Assembly: GCA_018970215.1 (NCBI GenBank)
Contig: JAGWWX010000008.1
Location: 1 to 40,501, forward strand
Source: Acidobacteriota bacterium
GTDB lineage: Bacteria; Actinomycetota; Acidimicrobiia; Acidimicrobiales; RAAP-2
Length of the DNA stretch: 40,501 nucleotides
Direction of reading: 5' to 3'
The position numbers and the translations under genes are program-made. Shown in pieces: positions 12,861-21,307 of this stretch. How positions within the stretch are numbered: the stretch's first letter is position 1; each line of letters opens with the position of its first letter. A model generated the notes under the pieces. The model did not search any database and had not been told where the DNA came from. It was given only the letters and a program-made list of their open reading frames with translations.

Positions 12861-15353
12861 ATGACCGCAAATCCCTATCGCCTACCTCAGTCTGTGTGGC
12901 CCACCCGCTACTTCATTCACCTCACTCCGAATTTGGAGACGGCCACCTTCGACGGTGAAGTCACCGTCGAACTTGACGTACGCACCGCGACATCCACGAT
13001 TTCCTTTAATTCCATCGAACTCGAGCTTGGTGCGGTCACCGTCACCGCGGCGAATGGCAGCGTCGAGACTCAGAATGCTGTGCTCAACGAAGAGTTTGAA
13101 ACCGCGACCGTGTCACTCGCTCACGAACTACCCGTTGGTCCGGCCACTCTCTCTTTGTCGTTCAAGGGAATCCTGAACGACAAGCTCCACGGCTTCTATC
13201 GCTCCACCTACGTCGATCAGGACGGAGTGACGCAAACGATCGCCACCACGCAGTTCGAATCAACGGACGCACGCCGCGCATTCCCCTGCTGGGACGAGCC
13301 TGTTTTCAAAGCGGAGTACAACGTCACGTTGACCGTGCCGCAGCACCTCTCGGCCTACTCAAACTCACCAGAGATTTCGAACACCGACAACGGTGACACT
13401 ACGAAGACCTTGGTGTTTGGCCCCACGATGAAGATGTCGACGTACCTCGTTGCCTTCGTAGTCGGACCATTCGAAGAGAGCGAGACGGTCGATGTCGATG
13501 GCGTCCCCCTGCGCATCATCTTTCCGAAGGGGAAGGGCCATCTGAGTCCCTTTGCGATTGAAGTCGGGTCGTTCGCGCTCCGCTGGTTCTCTTCGTACTT
13601 CAACATTCCGTACCCCGGTGACAAACTCGACATGATTGCGATTCCCGACTTCGCCTTCGGGGCAATGGAGAATCTCGGTCTCGTGACCTACCGCGAGACG
13701 GCACTGCTGGTCGACCCCGCCACGGCGTCACAGATTGAAGTCGAGCGAGTGACCGAGGTCATCTGTCACGAGATTGCCCACATGTGGTTCGGTGACTTAG
13801 TCACGATGGAGTGGTGGGAAGGAATCTGGCTGAACGAAGCGTTCGCGACATTCATGGCTAACGCCTGCACCGACGCGTTCCGTCCCGAGTGGCGTTACTG
13901 GGTGGGTTTTGGCACGTTCCGGGACATGGCTCTCCAAATCGACGGTCTGCACTCCACGCGACCCATCGAGTACGAGGTCGTTTCACCGAGCGAGAGCCAG
14001 GGGATGTTCGATCTCTTGACCTACGAAAAGGGTGGATCTGTCCTTCGCATGCTGCAGCTGTTTCTCGGTGAGGACACCTTCCGCGACGGCATTCGTCTCT
14101 ACCTCAAGAAGCACGCCTACGCCAACACAATCACCACTGATCTCTGGGATGCTCTGGAAGAGGCCTCCGGTCAGCCCGTTCGCGACATCATGAACACGTG
14201 GATTCTGCAGGGTGGTCACCCTCAGATCACACTGGAGAACGGAGTCCTCACTCAGGCTCCTTTTGCTTACGGACCCGCGCGGGGCGACAGCAACATCGGA
14301 CACGACTGGCTCGTACCCGTTCAAGTGCGCTCTCTCGACACCGGGGCAGTATCGAACTACCTGGTCGGCTCCGAGCCGGTGCCCGTCGAGGGCACCTCGC
14401 TCGTCGTTAATGCGGGTGGATCGGGTGTCTACCGCACTCGCTACGGTAAAGATGAACTCGCGGCCGTGGCGCCACACATCGCCAAGCTGGAAGAACTCGA
14501 GCGTGTCGTGATCGTGGCCGATGCGTGGGCCGGTCTCTTCTCGTCGAATATTCAGCTCGACGACTTCGTCGCCATCGCCAAATCAATCGGTGACGACGAC
14601 AATCCGGCAACGTGGACAACTATTGCGAGCGCTCTCGAATGGGTCAACCGTGCTGCTACCGATGAGCAACGCGACACAGTTCGCGCGATAGTCAAAGAGA
14701 TTTTCCAGCCCCAGCTGGACCGCATCGGATTTGATCCGCGCGACGGTGAGGACGACCTTGTTCCCCAAGTCCGGGCCATCGCTATCTCGATGCTGGGCAC
14801 TATCGGCAACAGCGAGCAAGTCCAGGCCGAAGCACAGCGCCGTTTCGATTCCAACACCCTCGACGGTGACACGGCGCGAGCTTTCTTGCGCACCGTGGCC
14901 AGCATGAACCGCCCCGGTGACTACGACGAGTTCATTCGACGCTACGAATCTGCGGGTAGTCCCCAAGAGGAGCAGCGCTACCTCATGAGCCTGGCCGACT
15001 TCCCCACCGAAGCCCAGGCCATCGAAACGGCGCGTCGTTGTTTCGACGAGTTCCGTGGTCAAGACGGGCCAATGCTTCTCGGCCTCCTCGGGGCGTCGCG
15101 CACCAACGGTCCCGCGGTATGGCGCTACATGACGTCGCGGATGAGTGACGTGCAAGAGAAATTTGCTCCCAACCTGCACGTGCGCCTCTTTGGTGGCGTG
15201 ACGACCTACGTCAATGATGCGGCGTTTGCCGAGGAAGTTGAGAAGTTCCATCAGGCGAACCCCGTGGCGGTCTCACAGCGGACGTTGGAGCAAGCGCTCG
15301 AAAAGATGCACGTCGGAGCGAATTTCGCACAGACTGTACGCACCCAGCTCTAG
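12861..15353 (+). CDS. M1 family zinc aminopeptidase (PepN-like)
   Basis: An 830-residue gluzincin aminopeptidase that removes N-terminal residues from peptides. The substrate-anchoring GAMEN motif is at 267-271 and the zinc site HEIAH at 303-307 with E326 in NEAFA, exactly the HExxH-x18-E spacing of the family. A conserved Tyr is in TYEKGG downstream. The C-terminal 300 residues are the helical ERAP1-like domain. No signal peptide is visible, so it is probably cytosolic. The ATG at 12861 is chosen because upstream codons run into the divergent kinase gene and TAGGAT sits 8 bp before it. The GDT1-type gene follows after 9 bp. Confidence 0.94.
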   Translation: MTANPYRLPQSVWPTRYFIHLTPNLETATFDGEVTVELDVRTATSTISFNSIELELGAVTVTAANGSVETQNAVLNEEFETATVSLAHELPVGPATLSLSFKGILNDKLHGFYRSTYVDQDGVTQTIATTQFESTDARRAFPCWDEPVFKAEYNVTLTVPQHLSAYSNSPEISNTDNGDTTKTLVFGPTMKMSTYLVAFVVGPFEESETVDVDGVPLRIIFPKGKGHLSPFAIEVGSFALRWFSSYFNIPYPGDKLDMIAIPDFAFGAMENLGLVTYRETALLVDPATASQIEVERVTEVICHEIAHMWFGDLVTMEWWEGIWLNEAFATFMANACTDAFRPEWRYWVGFGTFRDMALQIDGLHSTRPIEYEVVSPSESQGMFDLLTYEKGGSVLRMLQLFLGEDTFRDGIRLYLKKHAYANTITTDLWDALEEASGQPVRDIMNTWILQGGHPQITLENGVLTQAPFAYGPARGDSNIGHDWLVPVQVRSLDTGAVSNYLVGSEPVPVEGTSLVVNAGGSGVYRTRYGKDELAAVAPHIAKLEELERVVIVADAWAGLFSSNIQLDDFVAIAKSIGDDDNPATWTTIASALEWVNRAATDEQRDTVRAIVKEIFQPQLDRIGFDPRDGEDDLVPQVRAIAISMLGTIGNSEQVQAEAQRRFDSNTLDGDTARAFLRTVASMNRPGDYDEFIRRYESAGSPQEEQRYLMSLADFPTEAQAIETARRCFDEFRGQDGPMLLGLLGASRTNGPAVWRYMTSRMSDVQEKFAPNLHVRLFGGVTTYVNDAAFAEEVEKFHQANPVAVSQRTLEQALEKMHVGANFAQTVRTQL

Positions 15354-15362
15354 GCGGAAACC

Positions 15363-15959
15363 ATGCTCAAGATAATCCTCATCTCACTCGCGCTGCAGTT
15401 CCTTTTGGAGCTGCCCGACAAGACCATGATCGCCATGATCTACATGGGAACACGAGCACACCCGTTTCCCGTCTTTGTGGGTGGGGCGTTGGCCTTCATC
15501 GCACACATGGGAATTGCCGTAGGGGCTGGGTCGCTCCTCACTCTGCTACCGCACACGCCGAAGCAAATCGTCATCGCCACACTCTTTTTTGTGGGGGCGG
15601 CGTACCTTCTCCTCAAATCTGAAAAGGAAGAGGAGGAGGAAGGTGAGCGCGAGGCTCAAGCGGAACACCCGGGTAAGCGTTTCCGCGAAGCGTTGACGGC
15701 CTTTTCGGTCATCTTTGTGGGCGAGTTCGGTGACCTGACGCAGATTCAAGCGGCGAACCTTACGGTGAAGTACCACAACGCCTTGGCGGTATTTATTGGT
15801 TCATCAATTGCGCTGACGTTGATTTCGTTTATGGGTGCTTTCGGTGGTCGATATCTCGTGCGCGTCTTGCCTCTCGCAACGATCCGAAAGATTGGCGGTG
15901 TCGTCTTCGCGGGAATGGGAATCTGGACCGTCGTTCAGATCTTTCAGCACCACGCGTGA
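15363..15959 (+). CDS. TMEM165/GDT1 family cation transporter
   Basis: A 198-residue protein with two homologous three-helix halves, each carrying the family motif: ELPDKTM near residues 16-22 and EFGDLTQ near 120-126. The usual consensus is E-x-G-D-K/R-S/T, so the first copy has P for G and the second has L for K. The halves are joined by an acidic loop rich in Glu (KSEKEEEEEGERE). Family members export or exchange Mn2+ or Ca2+ with protons; MneA-like manganese export is one possibility. It lies 9 bp after the aminopeptidase and overlaps the next gene as GTGA. Confidence 0.87.
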   Translation: MLKIILISLALQFLLELPDKTMIAMIYMGTRAHPFPVFVGGALAFIAHMGIAVGAGSLLTLLPHTPKQIVIATLFFVGAAYLLLKSEKEEEEEGEREAQAEHPGKRFREALTAFSVIFVGEFGDLTQIQAANLTVKYHNALAVFIGSSIALTLISFMGAFGGRYLVRVLPLATIRKIGGVVFAGMGIWTVVQIFQHHA

Positions 15960-16588
15960 CGCGGCGTCTCGAACTTCTTCAATTAGCCCGCCAGGTGAAG
16001 GGCTTCATGCCCGATGACGAAGGTGAGGCCCTCTTTTCCGCGGCCCGCGAGGCGGGCGAACGGCGCCCCGAGGGCACGTGGCTCGAAGTGGGGGCGTACT
16101 GTGGCAAGTCGGCTATCTATCTTGGGGCCGCCGCCGAGGAGACGCATTGCGTCTTTTACTCACTTGATCATCACCACGGCAGCGAAGAGAACCAGTCGGG
16201 GTGGGAGCATCACGACACGTCCCTCATCGATCCCGCGGACGGCCGTTTGAATACTCTGCCTACGTGGCAGCGCAGTGTGGCGGACGCCGGTCTCGAGAAC
16301 ACCGTCATCGGACTCGTCGGACCCTCCGTGGTCATCGCGCAACACTTTCCGGTACCACTCGATCTTCTCTTTATCGATGGAGGGCACGGTGCCGAGGTCG
16401 CCTGGGCCGACTATCACGCCTGGACTCCCAAGGTTGTCAGCGGCGGCACATTGCTGATTCACGACGTGTTTCCCAATCCCGCCGACGGGGGTCGACCTCC
16501 CTACGAGATCTACTGCGCCGCGCGAGAGAGTGGTCGCTTTATCGATGAACGGGCCGTTGGCAGCCTGCGAGTACTTCGCGCCGTCTAA
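15956..16588 (+). CDS. Class I SAM-dependent methyltransferase
   Basis: A 210-residue methyltransferase-24-type protein. Motif I is WLEVGAYCGKSAIYLG near residues 42-57, followed by a histidine-rich SLDHHHGSEENQSGWEHHD, the post-motif LDLLFIDGGHGAEVAWADYHAW and GGTLLIHDVFPNP. The D-x-H residues after motif I and the IDGGH aspartate are typical of metal-assisted O-methyltransferases in this family. The GTG start overlaps the upstream GDT1-type stop. It converges on, and shares a CTAA stop overlap with, the toroid gene of the GT4 cluster, and such methyltransferases may belong to the same pathway (inference). Confidence 0.82.
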   Translation: MTRRLELLQLARQVKGFMPDDEGEALFSAAREAGERRPEGTWLEVGAYCGKSAIYLGAAAEETHCVFYSLDHHHGSEENQSGWEHHDTSLIDPADGRLNTLPTWQRSVADAGLENTVIGLVGPSVVIAQHFPVPLDLLFIDGGHGAEVAWADYHAWTPKVVSGGTLLIHDVFPNPADGGRPPYEIYCAARESGRFIDERAVGSLRVLRAV

Positions 16589-17682
16589 CGAGAGGCGCAC
16601 TCACCTTCGAGACCGAGCGGACAGCCCGGTTCGGCTAAATCAATCACGGTGGGCAGCAGGCCCTCGCGAAATAGTCCCGCAGCTGGCGACCACGAAAGCA
16701 GGGCGTCGGCCGCCAAGATAACGGCGGCGCCGGTATACGACGTCGTCTCACGATCGGGGAACGTGACCGATTCGGGATACGCAATGCCGGTCCAGTAGGA
16801 GCCGTCATCGCGCCGATGACGTCGCGTCAACGTCATGAGGTCCAGTGCGCGATCGGTCCATCCGATCGCATCGAGGGCGATCACGCACTCGGCCGTTTCA
16901 GCGGCGGTTATCCAGTCGTTCGTCGACACACAGCGCACCCCGTGACCTTCCATCACGTGTCGCTCCCAGCCGTCGCTCATCCGAGCTACGGCCGCATCGT
17001 GTGACAACGCGCCCGCGAGAACGGGGTAGTACCAGTCCATGGCGAACTCGTTCTTGGGAGCAAAGGCCCCTCGGTGGTGAGCAATAGCGTGAGCCAAACG
17101 ACCGGCGGCGAGTTCCCACGACGGTCGTGCCAAGTCGAGCCGCTCCGCTAACGCCACGCCGCACCGCAATGAATGCAAGATTGACGATGATCCCGTCAAC
17201 AGTGCGTACCCTTCGGGTCGACCCATCGCGTCGAGTGACCAGCGAATCGTTCCGTCGGGGAGTTGCCAACGAAGAACAAACTCCACCGCGCGTTCTACCG
17301 ACGTGAACATCTCACGAGCAAATGCTGTGTCGTCGGAGACTAAGAGGTAGTGGTAGATACCAGTGGCGAGATAGGCGCACACATTGGTGTCCAGTCGCAA
17401 ATCTCGCGCGAGATCTCCGACGTAGTAGTTAAACCAGCTGCCATCGCCGAGTTGGATGTTCGCCAAGTATCGATAGGCCGCTCGGGCCTCGTCATGACGC
17501 CCCGTCACCGTGAGGGCCATGGCCGCTTCCACGTGATTCCAGGGGTCGCAATGCCCACCAGGCCACCACGGAATCTGACCGCTCGCAACCTGCAGATTGG
17601 TGAGATAGCGCGCCGTATCGTCAATCTCTGACGCCGATAAGACATCGGGGATGCCGGGCATCAAGGAGACGCGTCGAGTCAC
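16585..17682 (-). CDS. Alpha/alpha-toroid protein (prenyltransferase/squalene-cyclase-like fold)
   Basis: A 365-residue soluble protein built of repeated helix pairs with recurrent motifs such as YLTNLQVASGQIPWWPG, YLANIQLGDGSWFNYYVGD, FVLRWQLPDGTIRWSLD and RRHRRDDGSYWTGIA. The Q-x-x-x-G-x-x-x-W/Y spacing is the QW-like repeat of alpha6-alpha6 toroids. Databases tend to call these prenyltransferases, but no DDxD or other terpene-synthase acid motif is visible, and a glycan-binding or glycosidase-like role is equally possible. The GTG start overlaps the upstream methyltransferase stop as GTGA. It is the last gene of the GT4-methyltransferase-toroid operon. Confidence 0.7.
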   Translation of the reverse strand: MTRRVSLMPGIPDVLSASEIDDTARYLTNLQVASGQIPWWPGGHCDPWNHVEAAMALTVTGRHDEARAAYRYLANIQLGDGSWFNYYVGDLARDLRLDTNVCAYLATGIYHYLLVSDDTAFAREMFTSVERAVEFVLRWQLPDGTIRWSLDAMGRPEGYALLTGSSSILHSLRCGVALAERLDLARPSWELAAGRLAHAIAHHRGAFAPKNEFAMDWYYPVLAGALSHDAAVARMSDGWERHVMEGHGVRCVSTNDWITAAETAECVIALDAIGWTDRALDLMTLTRRHRRDDGSYWTGIAYPESVTFPDRETTSYTGAAVILAADALLSWSPAAGLFREGLLPTVIDLAEPGCPLGLEGECASR

Positions 17683-18401
17683 GCCGTCACCGGTTTCCGC
17701 AAGTAGATAATGAGCGACTTACCCATCAGGGGCGACAAGATTTTCTCGGCGTAACGAGTCGTCTTAGGTCCCTTCATGATGTCCCAGACCAAGAGACGGT
17801 GATAGGCCTTCACGGCCCAGTGCGAATCGTTCGTCGTCCCGACGAGGCACTTCAACCACCAGTAGGGACTGTGGAGACCGTGCGCGTAGTGGTGCGTTGT
17901 GACCTCAAGCCCCGTGGACGTCAATCGATTCTGAATGACACGACGGCGATAGATACGCACGTGGCCACCGGGCACCATGTGATACTCATCCGAGAGCGCC
18001 CAGTTGATGAGCTCGGGACCAAAGCGGGGAATCGTAATGGCCATGGTGCCACCGGGTCGAAGGACTCGGGCCAACTCTCGCATCGCACCGAGATCATCGG
18101 GAATGTGCTCCAGCACTTCCGAGCAGAGCACTCGATCGAAGGTGCCGTCGGCAAACGGGAGATGGAGTGCGTCGCCGCGAACTACGCCGACCTGCGTCGT
18201 CTCAGGTGACAGTTCGCCCGCTTCGACCATCGCCGCGAACGTGCCCGCGACGCCGTTCACTTCGTCTTCACCGGCATCCAGAGCAATGACGTGAGCGCCC
18301 CGGCGAGCTGCCTCGTAAGCGTGTCGACCGAAACCACACCCCAGGTCGAGAATGCGGTCACCGGCGCGGAGGCCCAGAATGTCGTAGTTCGCCGTCAGCA
18401 T
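17679..18401 (-). CDS. SAM-dependent methyltransferase (methyltransferase-11 type)
   Basis: A 240-residue class I methyltransferase with motif I ILDLGCGFGRHAYEAARRG, the acidic VIALDAGEDEV, a GDALHLPFADGTFDRVLCSEVLEHI motif II region and VLRPGGTMAITIPRFGPE. This is typical of small-molecule or glycan O/C-methyltransferases. Its ATG overlaps the TAA of the upstream glycosyltransferase as TAATG, and its own stop overlaps the toroid start, so three genes are coupled. The substrate is probably the product of the glycosyltransferase (inference). Confidence 0.88.
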   Translation of the reverse strand: MLTANYDILGLRAGDRILDLGCGFGRHAYEAARRGAHVIALDAGEDEVNGVAGTFAAMVEAGELSPETTQVGVVRGDALHLPFADGTFDRVLCSEVLEHIPDDLGAMRELARVLRPGGTMAITIPRFGPELINWALSDEYHMVPGGHVRIYRRRVIQNRLTSTGLEVTTHHYAHGLHSPYWWLKCLVGTTNDSHWAVKAYHRLLVWDIMKGPKTTRYAEKILSPLMGKSLIIYLRKPVTA

Positions 18402-19774
18402 TAGTCGAACTCCATGGATTCAGGAAGTTGCTCTCCCCGCAGAATGGCGTCATAACACGCGGCCGTTCCTCGGGCCGTGACCTCCCACGTGAAGCGCTGC
18501 ATCACACGTTCACGTCCCGCGCGGCCGAGGCGTTGCTGCAGCGTGACGTCGTCGAGCAGTGTGCGAATCGCGCCCACCAGAGCGTCGGGGTTATTGGGCT
18601 CCACGAGAAGTCCCGTCTCACCGCTCTGACCCACGACCTCGGGCAGTGCTCCGCCGGTCGTGGCGACGACCGGGACTCCACAACTCATTGCTTCGATTGC
18701 CGGAAGTGAAAACCCTTCGTAGAGGCTGGGGACGACGGCAACTTCTGCTTCGCCGTAGAGGCGGGCGAGTTCTTCATCCGAAACGCCCGAAATGGTGTGC
18801 ACGATGTCCGTCAGTCCGAGACGTTCCATCGTGGTGGCAACGCGACCTCCGGGACGTGGTTTACCAATGACGACGAGATCGATGTCACGTTCGGTGCGAA
18901 GTTTCGCGACCGCCTCGAGAAGTGGCACGAGACCCTTCATGGGGACATCCGATGAAGAGGTCACCATGAGGCGACCCTTCTTTTTCTCAACGTCAGGGTA
19001 GGGACGAAACACCGTGTGGTCGACACCAACCGGAACGACCGTCAAGCGATCCAGGGGCACTTTCATCTGCTTGTTGATATCAATTTTCGAATTTCCTGAC
19101 ACCGTCAGAACGAACGGGAGCCGCTTCGCCACTCGCACTTGCATGCGCAAAAACCCAAACCATCGACGAGTCGTAAAGCGCCGCCACGCATTCTCTGCGT
19201 GGTCGAGAGCGATCGTGCGGTCCACCGTGATCGGGTGGTGGAGCGTTTCGAGCAAGGGCCAGCCGTCCTTTTCGACCATGTCCAAGATGCCGTTACCGAG
19301 GCACTGATTGTCGTGCACGATATCGAAGTCATCTCGTCGGTTTTTCAGTACGCGACGGATCCGTCGCGCGAACGCCAAGGGTTCACCAAACCCAGCCGAC
19401 ATCATGACGAGGAACTCTTGCCAATCGGCCCAGGAAGTGAACTCGCGGCGCGCCGGGACCCGAAATGGATCGGGGTCGCGGTAGAGATCCATTCCTCGAA
19501 TCGGAGTAAATCCAACGCCGTCGTCTAATTCGGGCCAGGGCGGACCGGCGAAAACTTCCACCGAGTGGCCTAAAGCGACGAGCTCGCGGGTGAGGTGGCG
19601 TGTGTACACCCCTTGACCGCCGCACCGTGGATTGCCCCGATAGATCAAAAAAGCGACGCGGTACTTCCCCGGTTCCGCCGGACGGGCCGGCACGTGGTCG
19701 GGGATGACGATGGCGCGTGACCGCGCCCAGCTCTCCCGAGTTTCGCGAATGGTTTGACGGGGTGAGCGAGGCAC
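18401..19774 (-). CDS. Family 4 glycosyltransferase (GT-B fold)
   Basis: A 457-residue retaining glycosyltransferase. The N-terminal acceptor domain begins VAFLIYRGNPRCGGQGVYTR with the GGxG loop, and the C-terminal donor domain has the EGFSLPAIE (E-x7-E) motif and CGVPVVATTGGALPEVVG. An SKIDINKQ...VPVGVDHTVFRP segment marks the domain link. No signal or membrane helix is seen, so it acts in the cytoplasm on a nucleotide sugar and probably a lipid- or protein-linked acceptor. The GTG at 19774 has GGAG 4 bp upstream. It leads an operon with a methyltransferase and the toroid protein, a gene set I recall from other Actinobacteria without a known product. Confidence 0.88.
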   Translation of the reverse strand: MPRSPRQTIRETRESWARSRAIVIPDHVPARPAEPGKYRVAFLIYRGNPRCGGQGVYTRHLTRELVALGHSVEVFAGPPWPELDDGVGFTPIRGMDLYRDPDPFRVPARREFTSWADWQEFLVMMSAGFGEPLAFARRIRRVLKNRRDDFDIVHDNQCLGNGILDMVEKDGWPLLETLHHPITVDRTIALDHAENAWRRFTTRRWFGFLRMQVRVAKRLPFVLTVSGNSKIDINKQMKVPLDRLTVVPVGVDHTVFRPYPDVEKKKGRLMVTSSSDVPMKGLVPLLEAVAKLRTERDIDLVVIGKPRPGGRVATTMERLGLTDIVHTISGVSDEELARLYGEAEVAVVPSLYEGFSLPAIEAMSCGVPVVATTGGALPEVVGQSGETGLLVEPNNPDALVGAIRTLLDDVTLQQRLGRAGRERVMQRFTWEVTARGTAACYDAILRGEQLPESMEFD

Positions 19775-19860
19775 AAAACTCCAGATGACGGGGGCCTTCT
19801 ATTCTCGCAGAGGAGGTCGGTGTGGCACAAGTGGCCGAATTGTCCGTTCTCGGCAGTGAC

Positions 19861-19866
19861 TAACCT
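19861..19866 (+). promoter_or_regulatory. Candidate -10 hexamer of the acyl-CoA dehydrogenase gene
   Basis: TAACCT ends 6 bp before the ATG at 19873; TTGTCC at 19840-19845 is a possible -35 with a short 15-bp spacer. No Shine-Dalgarno. Confidence 0.4.
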
Positions 19867-19872
19867 TGCCCT

Positions 19873-21102
19873 ATGGACCTGAACTACCCCGCAGAAGCCG
19901 AATCATTCCGCGCCGAAATCCGCTCCTGGCTGGAAGCAAACCTCCCAAAGGGTTGGTTTGACGATGGATTCAAAATGAGCGACGACGAGCGTGCCGCCTT
20001 TAATGCCACCTGGACCGAGAAACTCTTCGAGGGTGGGTGGATCTGCGCCGGATGGCCGAAGGAGTACGGCGGCAAAGGACTCAACCTCCTCGAGCAGGTC
20101 GTGCTGAATGAGGAGTTCGCCCGGGCCCAGGCGCCGCTCCGCGCCGACTTCTTCGGTGACACCTTGGTCGGCCCCACCATTTTGCAGTGGGGTACGGAGG
20201 AGCAAAAAAAGGAGTTCATCCCCGGAATCTTGCAGGGCAAGATTGCGTGGTGCCAAGGCTTTAGTGAGCCCAACTCCGGTTCGGACCTCGCCAGCCTCAA
20301 GACCGAAGCGGTTTTAGACGGTGACGAGTGGGTCATCAATGGTCAAAAAGTGTGGACGACGCAGGCGCAGGTTGCGGACTACGTGTTCCTGCTGTGCCGG
20401 ACGGACAAGGAAGCACCGCAGCACGCGGGTATCTCCTACCTCCTCGTTCCCATGCAGCAGCCGGGTGTCGAAGTGCGCCCCATCGTGCAGCCCGACGGAA
20501 CGGCCGAGTTCAACGAAGTCTTCTTCACGAATGCTCGTTGCCCGAAGGACAACGTGGTCGGTGGTGTCAATAATGGTTGGAAGGTGGCGATGACGACCCT
20601 CGGGTTCGAACGAGGCTCAAGCGCCACCACCGGATACCGTCGCTTCCTGCGTGAGTGGGACGCCGTCGTGAAGATCGCTCAAAAGAACGGGAAGAGCAAG
20701 AACGCCCTCACTCGTGACGCCCTCATCAAGGCCTGGAGCAAGGTCAAGATCATGGAGGTCAACGGCTATCGCAGCTTGACCGACGCAATCTACGGAACGC
20801 ACAACGCCGCGCTCTTGGGAGCCTGCAACAAGATGTTCTGGTCGGAGTACCACAAGGGCTTTATGGAGCTCGCACTGGACATTCAAGGAATGGACGCACA
20901 GATCCTGACCGGCAAGGGCGAGTCGGAAGGAGTCCTCCCGGGCAATCGCCGTGGCCGTGCGGACTACCCCGTCTCCGACCTACAGGCCTCATTCTTCTTC
21001 TCGCGTTCCGAGACGATTTGGGGTGGCACCTCACAAATTCAGCGCAACATCGTTTCGGAGCGGGCCCTGGGCCTGCCCAAGGAGCCCAAGGCTGCCAAGT
21101 AG
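19873..21102 (+). CDS. Acyl-CoA dehydrogenase
   Basis: A 409-residue FAD enzyme that introduces the alpha-beta double bond into an acyl-CoA. It has WCQGFSEPNSGSDLASLKT (FAD-binding loop), GQKVWTTQAQVADYVFLLCRTD, LGFERGSSATTGYRR and the C-terminal IWGGTSQIQRNIVSERALGLP, all standard family motifs. The ending resembles mycobacterial FadE proteins that work as mixed tetramers on branched or steroid side chains, but no partner subunit is next to it. It is a single gene followed by a strong terminator. Substrate is not assignable. Confidence 0.92.
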   Translation: MDLNYPAEAESFRAEIRSWLEANLPKGWFDDGFKMSDDERAAFNATWTEKLFEGGWICAGWPKEYGGKGLNLLEQVVLNEEFARAQAPLRADFFGDTLVGPTILQWGTEEQKKEFIPGILQGKIAWCQGFSEPNSGSDLASLKTEAVLDGDEWVINGQKVWTTQAQVADYVFLLCRTDKEAPQHAGISYLLVPMQQPGVEVRPIVQPDGTAEFNEVFFTNARCPKDNVVGGVNNGWKVAMTTLGFERGSSATTGYRRFLREWDAVVKIAQKNGKSKNALTRDALIKAWSKVKIMEVNGYRSLTDAIYGTHNAALLGACNKMFWSEYHKGFMELALDIQGMDAQILTGKGESEGVLPGNRRGRADYPVSDLQASFFFSRSETIWGGTSQIQRNIVSERALGLPKEPKAAK

Positions 21103-21111
21103 TTCCCAACA

Positions 21112-21147
21112 ACACAAAGCCCGCCGCCCTTGCGGCGGGCTTTGTGT
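21112..21147 (+). terminator. Strong intrinsic terminator after the acyl-CoA dehydrogenase gene
   Basis: A perfect 16-bp stem with a 4-base CCTT loop: the left arm ends GCCCGCCGC and the right arm starts GCGGCGGGC, with A-rich/T-rich outer pairs. GTTTCT follows. It begins 10 bp after the stop. Confidence 0.85.
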
Positions 21148-21229
21148 GTTTCTAGGCCGTGCCTTCAGGCCAGGGTGCTGTGAATGCCGACACACGACGA
21201 AGGGTGCCACGACACTTCGAGCGCCCATC

Positions 21230-21290
21230 TGATTGGGTCACTTTTCCCGTTGACCCATCAGCAACGGTTCGATGCACATCGAGGTGCATC
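21230..21290. repeat. Two inverted repeats between convergent genes
   Basis: In the 205-bp gap after the acyl-CoA dehydrogenase, TGATTGGGTCA (21230-21240) faces TGACCCATCA (21251-21260) with one bulged base, and GATGCAC-ATCGAG-GTGCATC is at 21271-21290. They lie just downstream of the minus-strand permease and may terminate or stabilise its transcript, though no T-run is seen. The rest of the gap (21148-21229) shows nothing recognisable. Confidence 0.4.
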
Positions 21291-21307
21291 GTCTTCTACT
21301 TGACTCT

